Shown: positions 36,233-45,061, counted from the stretch's first letter. The stretch is 64,000 bases of DNA from JABDQA01 sp963759125 (GCA_963759125.1 CAVWXN010000005.1:186001-250000); one strand, 5' to 3'. Notes: generated by a model from the letters alone, not told the origin. Translations and numbers: made by a program.

Positions 36233-36490
36233 GTGCATATGTCACTGAGTAAATTTAGGCTTCAAGTGCTTGCCATTTTATCTGATAATCTTAAACAGAC
36301 ACCTCCTCAGCTGGTATCTTCCACCATTATCGCCGAACAGATGAATCTAAGTCTCTCGGAACTCAGGAAAGTACTCAAGAGCCTTGAAGGAATCGGGGAA
36401 ATCGAGACTGATCCTGAGTTGCGCTATAATCTCATTACTCAAAAAGGTCTTAAGTTGTTGGGCGATCAAAACGTAACTCTCAGAACCTAA
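36233..36490 (+). CDS. Small winged-helix DNA-binding protein
   Basis: 85 residues. One winged-helix domain fills the chain: STIIAEQMNLSLSELRKVLKSL is the helix-turn-helix, and EIETDPELRYNLITQKGLKLL the wing. No effector domain is present. It lies between glnII and the ANTAR gene on the strand of the latter and may act on either. Confidence 0.6.
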   Translation: MHMSLSKFRLQVLAILSDNLKQTPPQLVSSTIIAEQMNLSLSELRKVLKSLEGIGEIETDPELRYNLITQKGLKLLGDQNVTLRT

Positions 36491-36589
36491 TTTCAACCCC
36501 TGTATTTGCTGAGTTGAAAGTAGCTTTTAACGTTTAGAACCAATTTGTGATATTTTGTTATTTGTAACAATATCGATATATTATGTGGC

Positions 36590-37300
36590 ATGCAAAATTC
36601 AAATTTAGAAACTTACGATCATTACATCAAAGCATTGATGAATATCAGTCAGGCTATTACCTCAGATCTTTTCCTAGAGGATTTGTTCAAGCTGATTGTT
36701 ATGGTAACCGCCAAGGTTACGGGAGTGGAAATTTGTTCCTTGTGGCTTGTTGACGAGAACGAGAATCCACCCCTTATAAAACTGAAAGCAACCCAATCAT
36801 TTGATCCTGATTACGTGCAGGACCGGGTACTCAAGGTGCACGAAGGAGTTGTCGGTTATGTGCTTTCTACACAGCGGCCGTATCTGATAGACAATGTTCT
36901 GATTGACGAGAGGTTTAAAGAAAAGGAGTTGGCAAGAAAGCTTGGATTAGTCTCTATGGCAAGTATTCCACTCCACGGAAAAGAGGGAAAGGTTATTGGG
37001 GTACTCAACTCTTTTACAGCAAAACCATATCTATTTTCAGAAACGGATATCAATATGTTGACGGCCGTTGCTAGTCAAGCTGCAGTAGCTATCCATAATA
37101 CAGACCTGATCATTAAAACACGTATTGTCGAAAGGGAACTCCAAAACAGGAAGCAGATTGATCGTGCAAAAGAAATCCTGATGCAAAGACGTGATATGAA
37201 AGGTGAAGATGCTTATCGGTGGATTCAGAAAAGAAGTATGGACACCCGCAAATCCATGCTCGAAGTGGCAGAAGCACTTATCTTGTCCGATGAGATATAA
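36590..37300 (+). CDS. GAF-ANTAR transcription antiterminator
   Basis: 236 residues. The GAF sensor domain spans about 20-165 (TGVEICSLWLVDENENPPLI, VVGYVLSTQRPYLIDNVL, GVLNSFTAKPYLFSETDI). A short coiled linker (RIVERELQNRKQIDRAKEIL) leads to the ANTAR domain: IDRAKEILMQRRDMKGEDAY, RWIQKRSMDTRKSMLEVAEA. ANTAR domains bind twin hexaloop RNA hairpins and block a terminator. Exactly such a leader lies directly downstream of this gene, ahead of the glutamate-synthase-like gene. The GAF ligand is unknown; nitrogen status is a reasonable guess. No strong ribosome site precedes the ATG. Confidence 0.92.
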   Translation: MQNSNLETYDHYIKALMNISQAITSDLFLEDLFKLIVMVTAKVTGVEICSLWLVDENENPPLIKLKATQSFDPDYVQDRVLKVHEGVVGYVLSTQRPYLIDNVLIDERFKEKELARKLGLVSMASIPLHGKEGKVIGVLNSFTAKPYLFSETDINMLTAVASQAAVAIHNTDLIIKTRIVERELQNRKQIDRAKEILMQRRDMKGEDAYRWIQKRSMDTRKSMLEVAEALILSDEI

Positions 37301-37367
37301 AAGCCTGAAGGTGTATTTTCTCAAAGTGTTCTATTATTATTTACTCGACTTCATGGGCTAGTTTTTC

Positions 37368-37396
37368 TTGACAAGTTAGTTAAGTTTAACTAAATA
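37368..37396 (+). promoter_or_regulatory. Sigma70 promoter of the ANTAR-controlled leader
   Basis: TTGACA (37368-37373), a 17-base spacer, TAAATA (37391-37396). Transcription should begin near 37403, 16 bases before the first ANTAR hairpin. Confidence 0.75.
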
Positions 37397-37418
37397 AATT
37401 AAAAATTAGTTATTCAGG

Positions 37419-37466
37419 CCGCACAAAGGCGTGTGGTTTGTTCGATATATAGACAAAGGCGTCTGT
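37419..37466 (+). ncRNA. ANTAR-binding twin hexaloop leader (P1 and P2)
   Basis: P1 is CCGCAC/GTGTGG (37419-37424, 37431-37436) with loop AAAGGC. P2 is ATAGAC/GTCTGT (37449-37454, 37461-37466) with the same loop AAAGGC. Both hexaloops have the A at position 1 and G at position 4 that ANTAR proteins require. The 3' half of P2 is also the 5' arm of the terminator that follows, so P2 and the terminator exclude each other: bound protein would allow read-through. Confidence 0.9.
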
Positions 37467-37496
37467 TTCCTCTTAGGAGACAGGTGCCTTTTTTTT
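37455..37496 (+). terminator. Regulated terminator in the glutamate-synthase-like leader
   Basis: AAAGGCGTCTGT (37455-37466) pairs with ACAGGTGCCTTT (37480-37491), with two G-U pairs, capped by CCTC/GAGG-like pairing, and an eight-T run follows. It overlaps ANTAR hairpin P2. Confidence 0.88.
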
Positions 37497-37575
37497 GTCC
37501 GCAATGAAGCCAAAGGAACAGATTGTTTTCATCAATTATTTCAATATTCATTCAACCAGAAAAGGAGACAACTAA

Positions 37576-39216
37576 ATGATACAATGGCCGAAACATAATG
37601 ATGCTCTTGGTACAGTCAACAGAGGCAATCCCTGTGAATCTGGATTGTGCACTCTTTGCAGTTCTGATTGTAAAGGCAAATGCGAAACCTGGATGTCGTC
37701 TTTAAGAGGCCGCAAAATGCTCTACCCCAGAAAATTCGGGAAAACTACTTCTGGGTCAAGCAATGTAACCTCTCTTGGCCTGGGCTATCATGCCTTGAGG
37801 ATTCAGGGGTATGCCTATGGATCGACCGGATTAAATCCTGGAATGACCAAGGATCCCGATGACTGCGTTTTTCCAAACGTCAACACAGATGCTATTTTCG
37901 GGGCTGAAATTAAAGTAAAGTGTCGTGCCCCCATCATGACAGGGGCGCTGGGCTCAACCTTTATCGCTGCAAAATATTGGAATGCATTTGCCACCGGAGC
38001 CGCTATTTCCGGCTTTCCCATAGTCATAGGTGAGAATGTCGTCGGTGTTGACAAGGAATCAAAACTAGGTGAAGGCAAAATAACCTCGGCACCTGAACTT
38101 GATAGGCGTATTGAGATTTTTAAGCGTTATTCCGACGGACATGGAGCCATTTTCGTCCAACTCAACGTTGAAGACACCAGAAATGGGGTAGCAGAATATG
38201 TCCTTGATAAATATGGCGATGACGTAATTATTGAGCTGAAGTGGGGCCAGGGTGCAAAGGTTATTGGAGGTGAAATCCAGGTCACGTCACTAGAATATGC
38301 TATTTTCCTTAAAGAGCGTGGCTATGTTGTTGATCCTGACCCAACAGATCCTTCTGTACAGGCTGCATTTGAGCGCAGGGCAATTACCGCTTTTGCCAGG
38401 CATAGCAGGTTAGGGGCTACTGATTTGGATACAGTGGGGCAAGTTCGTGAATCCTTTATGGCATCAGTTGAATATCTCAGAGGCATTGGCTTCAAGAGAA
38501 TATCGCTAAAAACTGGCTCCTACGGTATGGAGGCGCTTGCGATGGCAATTAGATACTCTGCAGATGCCAAGCTTGATCTGCTGACCATAGACGGTTCGGG
38601 CGGCGGTACAGGTATGAGTCCTTGGAATATGATGGAACACTGGGGGGTGCCCTCCCTGGCCTTGCATGCCAAAGCCTATGACTACTGTAAGATTCTCGAT
38701 GATCAGGGAATCAAGGTTCCGGATATCTCTTTTGCTGGTGGTTTTGCCCGTGAGGATCATGTTTTTAAGGCTCTGGCTTTAGGGGCGCCCTATACAAAAC
38801 TGGTTTGTATGGGCCGTGCGCCGATGATTCCTGGCTATCTAGGCAGCAACATTGAAGGAACCTTCTATCCTGAGAGAAAAATGGAAATAAATGGGAATTG
38901 GGACGAACTTCCCCAAACCGTAAAAAGCTTCGGCAAGTACCCGGAAGAAATCTTCTCAGCCTGGGAGGAAGTCAAGCAGAAAGTGGGTGCTGATGAAATG
39001 AAAAGAATTCCTTTTGGTGCTGTAGCCATGGCCGGTTATGTTGATAAGCTCACCTGCGGGTTGCAGCAGTTGATGGCCGGTGTAAGGAAATTCAGGTTAT
39101 CAGAGATTTCAAGAAATGACTTGTTCAGCGCCAACCGTGAAACAGAAAGTGAAACCGGTATTCCGTTCCTGACAGAGGCTCAAAAAGAATCGGCTGAGGC
39201 AATTCTCAAAGCATGA
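37576..39216 (+). CDS. FMN-binding glutamate-synthase-like protein (GltB central domain family)
   Basis: 546 residues. The core (about 90-480) is the FMN barrel of glutamate synthase: LLTIDGSGGGTGMSPWNMME, PDISFAGGFAREDHVFKALA and ALGAPYTKLVCMGRAPMIPG. The amidotransferase domain is missing. A cysteine cluster at residues 20-36 (C20, C25, C28, C32, C36) is likely to bind an iron-sulfur centre. Relatives include the archaeal-type GltS subunit and N-methylglutamate synthase subunits, so the amino donor is uncertain. A clear AAAGGAGA precedes the ATG. Expression is controlled by the ANTAR leader upstream. With GlnII nearby it fits a nitrogen-assimilation or amino-transfer role. Confidence 0.87.
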   Translation: MIQWPKHNDALGTVNRGNPCESGLCTLCSSDCKGKCETWMSSLRGRKMLYPRKFGKTTSGSSNVTSLGLGYHALRIQGYAYGSTGLNPGMTKDPDDCVFPNVNTDAIFGAEIKVKCRAPIMTGALGSTFIAAKYWNAFATGAAISGFPIVIGENVVGVDKESKLGEGKITSAPELDRRIEIFKRYSDGHGAIFVQLNVEDTRNGVAEYVLDKYGDDVIIELKWGQGAKVIGGEIQVTSLEYAIFLKERGYVVDPDPTDPSVQAAFERRAITAFARHSRLGATDLDTVGQVRESFMASVEYLRGIGFKRISLKTGSYGMEALAMAIRYSADAKLDLLTIDGSGGGTGMSPWNMMEHWGVPSLALHAKAYDYCKILDDQGIKVPDISFAGGFAREDHVFKALALGAPYTKLVCMGRAPMIPGYLGSNIEGTFYPERKMEINGNWDELPQTVKSFGKYPEEIFSAWEEVKQKVGADEMKRIPFGAVAMAGYVDKLTCGLQQLMAGVRKFRLSEISRNDLFSANRETESETGIPFLTEAQKESAEAILKA

Positions 39217-39235
39217 TAGGTTAAGATCATTTACA

Positions 39236-39266
39236 AGGCACATCGAGAGACCGACTCGATGTGCCT
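39236..39266 (+). terminator. Intrinsic terminator of the glutamate-synthase-like gene
   Basis: GGCACATCGAG (39237-39247) pairs perfectly with CTCGATGTGCC (39255-39265), followed by a T-rich stretch. Confidence 0.8.
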
Positions 39267-39435
39267 ATATTCTTTCTTTGTTTTCTCAACATCAACTCCC
39301 CTATTTTATTTCTTAATCGGATTTTTCCGACGCCCTCATCAACAAACAGGCAGCGATATATTTCGCACCACATAAAAGCTGGCTTGGTAGTGATTGGTTT
39401 ACCGCAGTAGCTGATAAGCAAAGAGATGGCGGTTG

Positions 39436-40788
39436 CTATTTTGGAAACTTCAACCAGATAAGCTCGGCTGTAGTGTCGCCTGTATTCCGCCATTTTCCTG
39501 GGGTGTCTTTGTTAAGATAAATAGTATCTCCGGGTTTAATCTCATAGACCTGACTGTCAACGGTCATCTCAAGATGGCCCGAAATGAGATATCCCATCTC
39601 TTTTCCCTTATGTGTGAAGAAATGGTTGGCTAGTTTCTTGTTCGGTCGTATCCTGATGATTGCAGCTTCCACGGGGCCATCGACATCAGGGGGAAGAAGC
39701 AATTCAGCATCGGCAGAGTCTTTGGAAATCCTTTCAAGCGTAATAACCGATCTTTGGTCTGCTGAATAGATAGGATCCGTTTTACTCAGATTATGGTCCC
39801 TCAAAAATGTTGCTGCCTCAACGGAGAGACTTTCTGCAATTCGAAATAGGGCTGGCAAAGAGGGGTAAATAGTGTTTTTTTCAACCTGTGAGATAGTACT
39901 GGGGGTCACGCCTGTCAGTTCTGCTAGCTTTTTTTGAGAAAAGCCTCTCTTAAGTCTGATACTCTTAATTTGGGCCCCTAGATCGAATTTGCCTTTGATC
40001 TCTCTTTGACTCTCAAAAACGATATCAGATGCTTCACACTGATACTCATGCTGTTCATTAAGAAATTTCGAATTACGTTTTTCTGCTTTCAGGATTTTGA
40101 GCGTAGACTTTCCCCGACGAACCGAGAGATCGATAGCTACTTGGGCAATTTTGTTGATATTTGCCTTTAGTTTGTTAGAGTGAGCTCCCTTTTCAATAAG
40201 CCAGTAAGCAATAGTATCTAGTTCATATAGCCTTGGGCAGGTTTTAGCATAGAAATCAATTACAGATTCCTCCCCACCCCATAAAGTCTGCATCCCCGTT
40301 AGGCTGTCTAATATGAAATGCACATCTCCTGATAGATTGCTATGTAAGCCATAGATGGCCTCACCAACATGGGTTGGATTTGTTGGATCATTTACTTTGA
40401 TAACCTGGTAGGGCCAGACAGCTCCATCTTTTTCGTAAAACTTATTGAAAACCTCTGATCTATCCCCTTTACCATTCGTAAAACAGTCAAGAATAGTCAA
40501 GTTTTGGCTTTCGGCATGAGGGCCGAGGAAGGAAACTAAATTTTTGGGAGAACGATCGAAAGTAACATATATCAGAGGCTTTTTAAGGATCAGTGATTCT
40601 TTAATGAAACTTAGGCAGAAGACAGTTGAAAAGCTTCCAGCATCCTCATACCAGATGACATTATCACCTATAAAGAGGTCTCCTAGAAGCCTATCTAACT
40701 CAGAGATCCCTGAAGAAACACGTTTCTTTTTCAGGCTGCTAGTGGTTCTTGTGTCCAATGAAATATTTCCTGATAGCTCTAGCACCAA
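39436..40788 (-). CDS. KaiC-like domain / XRE helix-turn-helix / cupin fusion regulator
   Basis: 450 residues in three parts. Residues 20-255 resemble a single KaiC/RecA-type domain: SSGISELDRLLGDLFIGDNV, then where the P-loop should be YEDAGSFSTVFC, lacking the GK[ST], and IYVTFDRSPKNLVSFLG and VHFILDSLTGMQTLW with a Walker-B-like aspartate. Residues 275-335 are an XRE domain (IKSIRLKRGFSQKKLAELTG, VTPSTISQVEKNTIYPSLPA). Residues 370-450 are a cupin (HFFTHKGKEMGYLISGHLEM, EIKPGDTIYLNKDTPGKW). XRE-cupin regulators are common and usually sense small molecules; adding a KaiC-like module that has lost its P-loop is unusual. It faces the glutamate-synthase-like gene. Confidence 0.82.
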   Translation of the reverse strand: MVLELSGNISLDTRTTSSLKKKRVSSGISELDRLLGDLFIGDNVIWYEDAGSFSTVFCLSFIKESLILKKPLIYVTFDRSPKNLVSFLGPHAESQNLTILDCFTNGKGDRSEVFNKFYEKDGAVWPYQVIKVNDPTNPTHVGEAIYGLHSNLSGDVHFILDSLTGMQTLWGGEESVIDFYAKTCPRLYELDTIAYWLIEKGAHSNKLKANINKIAQVAIDLSVRRGKSTLKILKAEKRNSKFLNEQHEYQCEASDIVFESQREIKGKFDLGAQIKSIRLKRGFSQKKLAELTGVTPSTISQVEKNTIYPSLPALFRIAESLSVEAATFLRDHNLSKTDPIYSADQRSVITLERISKDSADAELLLPPDVDGPVEAAIIRIRPNKKLANHFFTHKGKEMGYLISGHLEMTVDSQVYEIKPGDTIYLNKDTPGKWRNTGDTTAELIWLKFPK

Positions 40789-41019
40789 TTACTGCAGGTA
40801 CCAGAAAAATATTGCAAGATTGTAAATGATTATTGAAACATAGCCAATTCACAGTGACTTATCAATCTGTTTGCTCCCGAGTGAGGCGTGTTTCAGATTT
40901 CCTATCTGTCAATAATTATTAACATAACGGTTGGTTAACAGAGATAAGCATTCACCAATTTGACTTTCTCGACATTTTATTATCTTCCGTTGTTATTCAG
41001 AATATTACAGACCCTGCTG
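40789..41019. other. Intergenic, upstream of the KaiC-like regulator
   Basis: AT-rich DNA that should hold the regulator's promoter. No clear sigma70 or sigma54 match was found and no gene is visible. Confidence 0.4.
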
Positions 41020-41316
41020 GTGGGGTGTTTCGGTAGTGGTAGTGGTAACCTGAGCCATATGGGATTTTGGCTCTGGGGGGCCTTCTTCCTGTCGTGCCGA
41101 GATAAATCCACAACCTCGGGAGTCCCGTTCGGGACAGAAACTGGTTATTGCCAGCCAGTGGGTGGAAGCTGCAATGGTTGTGAGTCCCACATGACCAGAG
41201 CCGAACCGCCAGATCAGTAGAGAAGTTTGCGGGTAAGCCCGGCAACGGGAGTCCGAAGCCAGACGGATAAAGAATGCAGGTATTTTGGAGAAGCGCCGGA
41301 TAACCGGCGCTTCTCC
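41020..41316 (+). ncRNA. Candidate structured RNA of unknown class
   Basis: About 300 GC-rich bases in an AT-rich gap with nested complementarity. An outer stem pairs TTTGGCTCTGG (41066-41076) with CCAGAGCCGAA (41195-41205). Inside it CACAACC (41109-41115) pairs with GGTTGTG (41176-41182), enclosing hairpins GTCCC/GGGAC (41122-41135) and CTGG/CCAG (41141-41154). A 13-bp perfect hairpin with loop ATAA closes the region (41287-41316). No long protein frame with family character is present. I could not match it to RNase P, tmRNA, 6S, SRP RNA or a known riboswitch. The strand is uncertain. A decayed mobile element is the main alternative. Confidence 0.45.
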
Positions 41317-41692
41317 CCGGAAATACACTCGCACTTCAATGTTTCTAATATTCTAATCTTGCCGAGGGACACCTCGAATTTGGTCCAATTTCCCAAATTC
41401 TCAGGTGATCAGGAAACGTATTAAGTTGAGGTGCTGGTCAATTTGTAAATCATTTCAACTGGCAATCTTCAAACATTGACCTTTAGAATTATTCAGACGA
41501 CGCATTAGTTCCAAAAATAGTATGACCATTGCTCACCGCCTAACGATTTATTGGCACATACGACAACTTGATATTCCGGGTCGATAGTTTATATGTTGTA
41601 TTATGATGTAACGATTTAATTAGATCGTTGGCTCTTTTATATCGTTACAATTAGTGGATCTTTCCTGCCTAATGCGTTCAGGGAGGGTTACG
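41317..41692. other. AT-rich leader of the cyclase-like gene
   Basis: 376 bases with no gene. It ends in the ribosome site GGGAGGG used by the cyclase-like gene. An exact promoter cannot be named. Confidence 0.4.
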
Positions 41693-44600
41693 ATGAAATG
41701 TTCCAAATGCGATTTTGAAAATTCCGCTGAAGCCATATTTTGTGGCAAATGTGGCAGCAAAATTGAACGCCTCTGCCCCGAATGTAAATCTCCCAATCCA
41801 GCAAGTCACGACTTCTGCAATAAATGTGGACAGACATTAACTGCTGACCAACAATCCCCAGAACCAATTCCCGAAACACTCTCAGATGATGATAAATTAG
41901 CAAAGATCCAGAAGTATCTTCCCAAAGGGATTGCAGAGAAAATACTTGCTCAAAAAGGCAGAATAGATGGCGAGCGAAAACAAGTAACAGTGATGTTTTG
42001 TGATTTGGTTGGCTTTACTTCTTTGTCTGAAAAATTAGACCCGGAAGAAATCTACCCTATCGTAGATAAGGTCCAAGAAATACTGATTCACAAGGTGCAT
42101 GACTACGAAGGAATCGTAAATAAAATGATTGGTGATGGAATCATGGCCCTGTTTGGTGCTCCAATCGCTTTAGAAGACGCACCACAAAGGGCTATTCGTT
42201 CAGCTTTCTCAATCCACCGAGAAATAACCAAATACAGTGAGACACTCAAAGAACTTCAAAAGGACCTACCAAACCTGCAAATGAGAATAGGCATCCACAC
42301 AGGACCGGTAGTTGTCGGGACAATTGGCAACGACCTCAGGGTAGAGTTTACTGCTGTGGGAAATACAGTCAATCTGGCATCTAGGATGGAATCCCTCGCT
42401 GCTCCAGGCACTACCTATGTATCGGAGGATACATTCAAATTGGCTGAGGGTCTTTTTCGATTTGAATATCAAGGTGGAAAACATATAAAAGGTGTTTCAG
42501 ACCCAGTATCTGTCTATCGGCCGATTGTTCCCAGGACAAGGCGAACACGATTCGATGTTAGTACCGAAAAAGGGCTGACACCTTTTATAGGTAGGGAACG
42601 TGAACTGGAACTCCTGCTAGACGGATTTGAAAGAGTAAAAGCTGGTCGTGGACAAGCCTTCTCTATCGTGTCTGAAGCTGGTGTTGGTAAATCACGATTC
42701 TTGTACGAGTTTAGAAAGGCATTGGCCAATACTGACGTCACGTTTATTGAAGGCAGATGCCTCTCTTACAGTAGCGGAGTGGCATACCATCCGCTCATAG
42801 ACATTTTAAAAGCAAACTTCGATGTACTCAGAGATGATGATGATCCGGTAATTATACGAAAGATTACAAAGGGACTGAAGATTCTCAACATGGATGAGCC
42901 TTCAACACTTCCATATCTTCTGGAACTTTTATCCGTTAAAGACATTTCGAGCGACAAAACTTCCATCAGTCCTAAAGGGAAGAAAGATCGGATCATGTCG
43001 ATTTACAGAGAAATTGCGAGTAAAGGTTCGGAGATAAGGCCCTTGATCCTGGTATTTGAAGATCTGCATTGGGTTGACGAAAGTTCAGAAGAAGTATTGA
43101 AATATGTACTAGGGGGCATACTCGGGACAAGAGTCTTATTGCTATTTACCTATCGACCTGAATTTGTCCATACCTGGGGGGGGAAATCATATCATAGCCA
43201 AGTAAATCTTAATCGGCTCTCAAATAGAGAAAGTCTTACCATGGTAACAAACCTTTTGGGTACTGATCAAATTGAGAGTGCATTGGCAGAATTTATACTT
43301 GAAAAAACAGATGGAATTCCATTTTTTATCGAAGAACTTCTCAAGTCTCTTAAAGATCTCAATATCATAGAAAGAAAAAATGAAGTCTATCGTATTGCCA
43401 AGGACATTCAGGCTGTAACTATACCTGCAACGATTGAAGACGTTATCATGGCACGAGTGGATTCTTTACCTGAAGATGTCAAAAACGTTCTACAGATTAG
43501 CTCGGTCATTGGCAGAGAGTTCAGACACAAACTGATAAACAAACTGATTCCTCTATCAGAACAGGAGTTGCTGTCGCATCTCTCGGCATTAAAAAACTCT
43601 GAGCTTGTGTATGAAAGAGGGGTCTATCCCCAGTCAACCTATGTGTTCAAGCATGCCCTCACTCAAGAAGTCGCTTATAACAGTTTACTGGCAAGCAAAA
43701 GAAAACAAATCCACAAAAAGATAGGAACTGCCATTGAAGAGCTCTACCAGGATAGAATCGAAGAACATTACGAGTTGCTGGCTTACCACTATATTCGCAG
43801 TGATGAGGTTGGAAAGGCATTAGATTTCCTAGAGTTCGCCAATAAGAAAGCTTCTATGCTCAGTGCAATGGAAGAAGCTAAAGCATCTTTTCAAGATGCT
43901 CTGAAGCTTCTTGATCAGCTACCTGAGTCACATGAAAAACAGCAGAGAAGCATCTCCTTGATAGTAAATCAGGGTGCTGTTTTTATATTGCTGCTGAAGC
44001 TACCAGAATATTACAAGCTTCTGAGTCGTTTTGAACCGATGGCCATCGAACTGGAAAATCAATCGTTATTGGGAGCTTTCTATAGCCGGATGGGACTTTG
44101 TGAGTTTGGGCTTGGTCGTTTTGATCAGGCTATTAAAACGTTAACGAAAGCAGCAACACTTTGTGAAGAAGCAGATAATCCCGAAGATGCCGGATTTGCT
44201 TATACCTGGTTGGCGTGGAGTCTTCTATATAAGGGAGATTTTGAGCGGTTATTTACAACCGGGGCTAATTTATTACGCATGATGGACCGAAAGTTTAACC
44301 TTCACTGGTATGCTTGGGGTGTTTGTGCCATATCAAGAGCAAATACCTGTCTTGGACGATGGGATGAAGCTATCGAGGAAGCTTTAAAGGTGATAAAGCT
44401 TGCCGAGTCATATTCCGATAATAGTATGATATGCTGTGCAGGACGTGAGCTTTCGTTCGCTTATACTTCTAAAGGTGATTTACCTAAGGCTATTGAATAT
44501 GGAGAGTTAATCTCTCAAAAGGCCATGACACCCGCTGACAAAGCATATGCACAAAGATCTTTGGGGTGGTCTTTGTGTCGGGCTGGTAGAACGAAACAGG

Positions 44601-45061
44601 GTATTGATCTTATGGTCGAGGCATTACCGCTTTTTCAAGCTGGAAAATGGTTGCCAGGTATCATTCCTATGGCATGTACACTTGGCGAAGCATATTTGCT
44701 CGCTGGAGATCACCAGAATGCACGACAGATGCTCGAAGAGGGAATTGAAACCTTAGAGTTATGCGGTACTCAATTTTATTTGGGTTGTGCCCATCGTCTA
44801 TTGGGAGAAGTGTCATTAAAAGAGGATGTTCATCTAGCGGCTTCTCATCTTGAGAAAAGCATCAAAATCTTGCAGGAAATCAAAGCTGAAAACGAACTTG
44901 CCTTTGCTTACGCATGTTATGGGCGTCTTCACAAGTCTGAAGGTCGATCCAAGCAGGCAATAGAGTATATGACAAAAGCTCTTGAAATCTTTGAGCGAAT
45001 CGACACTCTAATAGAGCCAGATAAGATCTTAGAGGAATTAGCTGATTGGGATAGACAATAA
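41693..45061 (+). CDS. Zinc-ribbon / class III nucleotide cyclase / AAA-type ATPase / TPR signalling protein
   Basis: 1122 residues from the ATG at 41693, chosen because GGGAGGG lies 6 bases upstream; a longer frame from 41654 lacks this. Two zinc ribbons come first (CSKCDFENSAEAIFCGKCG and CPECKSPNPASHDFCNKCG). A class III cyclase domain follows (about 100-290: QVTVMFCDLVGFTSLSEKLD and MIGDGIMALFGAP supply both metal-binding aspartates). Then comes an AAA/STAND ATPase (SEAGVGKSRFLYEF; LILVFEDLHWVDE), and about 400 residues of TPR-like helices (GRFDQAIKTLTKAATLCEEA). The cyclase may make cAMP or cGMP under control of the ATPase/TPR half. It is a single gene; its 3' end overlaps an IS remnant by 24 bases. 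Confidence 0.88.
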   Translation: MKCSKCDFENSAEAIFCGKCGSKIERLCPECKSPNPASHDFCNKCGQTLTADQQSPEPIPETLSDDDKLAKIQKYLPKGIAEKILAQKGRIDGERKQVTVMFCDLVGFTSLSEKLDPEEIYPIVDKVQEILIHKVHDYEGIVNKMIGDGIMALFGAPIALEDAPQRAIRSAFSIHREITKYSETLKELQKDLPNLQMRIGIHTGPVVVGTIGNDLRVEFTAVGNTVNLASRMESLAAPGTTYVSEDTFKLAEGLFRFEYQGGKHIKGVSDPVSVYRPIVPRTRRTRFDVSTEKGLTPFIGRERELELLLDGFERVKAGRGQAFSIVSEAGVGKSRFLYEFRKALANTDVTFIEGRCLSYSSGVAYHPLIDILKANFDVLRDDDDPVIIRKITKGLKILNMDEPSTLPYLLELLSVKDISSDKTSISPKGKKDRIMSIYREIASKGSEIRPLILVFEDLHWVDESSEEVLKYVLGGILGTRVLLLFTYRPEFVHTWGGKSYHSQVNLNRLSNRESLTMVTNLLGTDQIESALAEFILEKTDGIPFFIEELLKSLKDLNIIERKNEVYRIAKDIQAVTIPATIEDVIMARVDSLPEDVKNVLQISSVIGREFRHKLINKLIPLSEQELLSHLSALKNSELVYERGVYPQSTYVFKHALTQEVAYNSLLASKRKQIHKKIGTAIEELYQDRIEEHYELLAYHYIRSDEVGKALDFLEFANKKASMLSAMEEAKASFQDALKLLDQLPESHEKQQRSISLIVNQGAVFILLLKLPEYYKLLSRFEPMAIELENQSLLGAFYSRMGLCEFGLGRFDQAIKTLTKAATLCEEADNPEDAGFAYTWLAWSLLYKGDFERLFTTGANLLRMMDRKFNLHWYAWGVCAISRANTCLGRWDEAIEEALKVIKLAESYSDNSMICCAGRELSFAYTSKGDLPKAIEYGELISQKAMTPADKAYAQRSLGWSLCRAGRTKQGIDLMVEALPLFQAGKWLPGIIPMACTLGEAYLLAGDHQNARQMLEEGIETLELCGTQFYLGCAHRLLGEVSLKEDVHLAASHLEKSIKILQEIKAENELAFAYACYGRLHKSEGRSKQAIEYMTKALEIFERIDTLIEPDKILEELADWDRQ

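Noticed and set aside
40960..41220. Protein-coding gene on the plus strand in the structured region
   Set aside because: The frame has no ribosome site and no family pattern, and strong self-complementarity explains the sequence better.
41020..41316. Group II intron or cobalamin riboswitch
   Set aside because: No domain V-like hairpin, no reverse transcriptase nearby, and no conserved B12-box; terminal pieces only vaguely resemble either.
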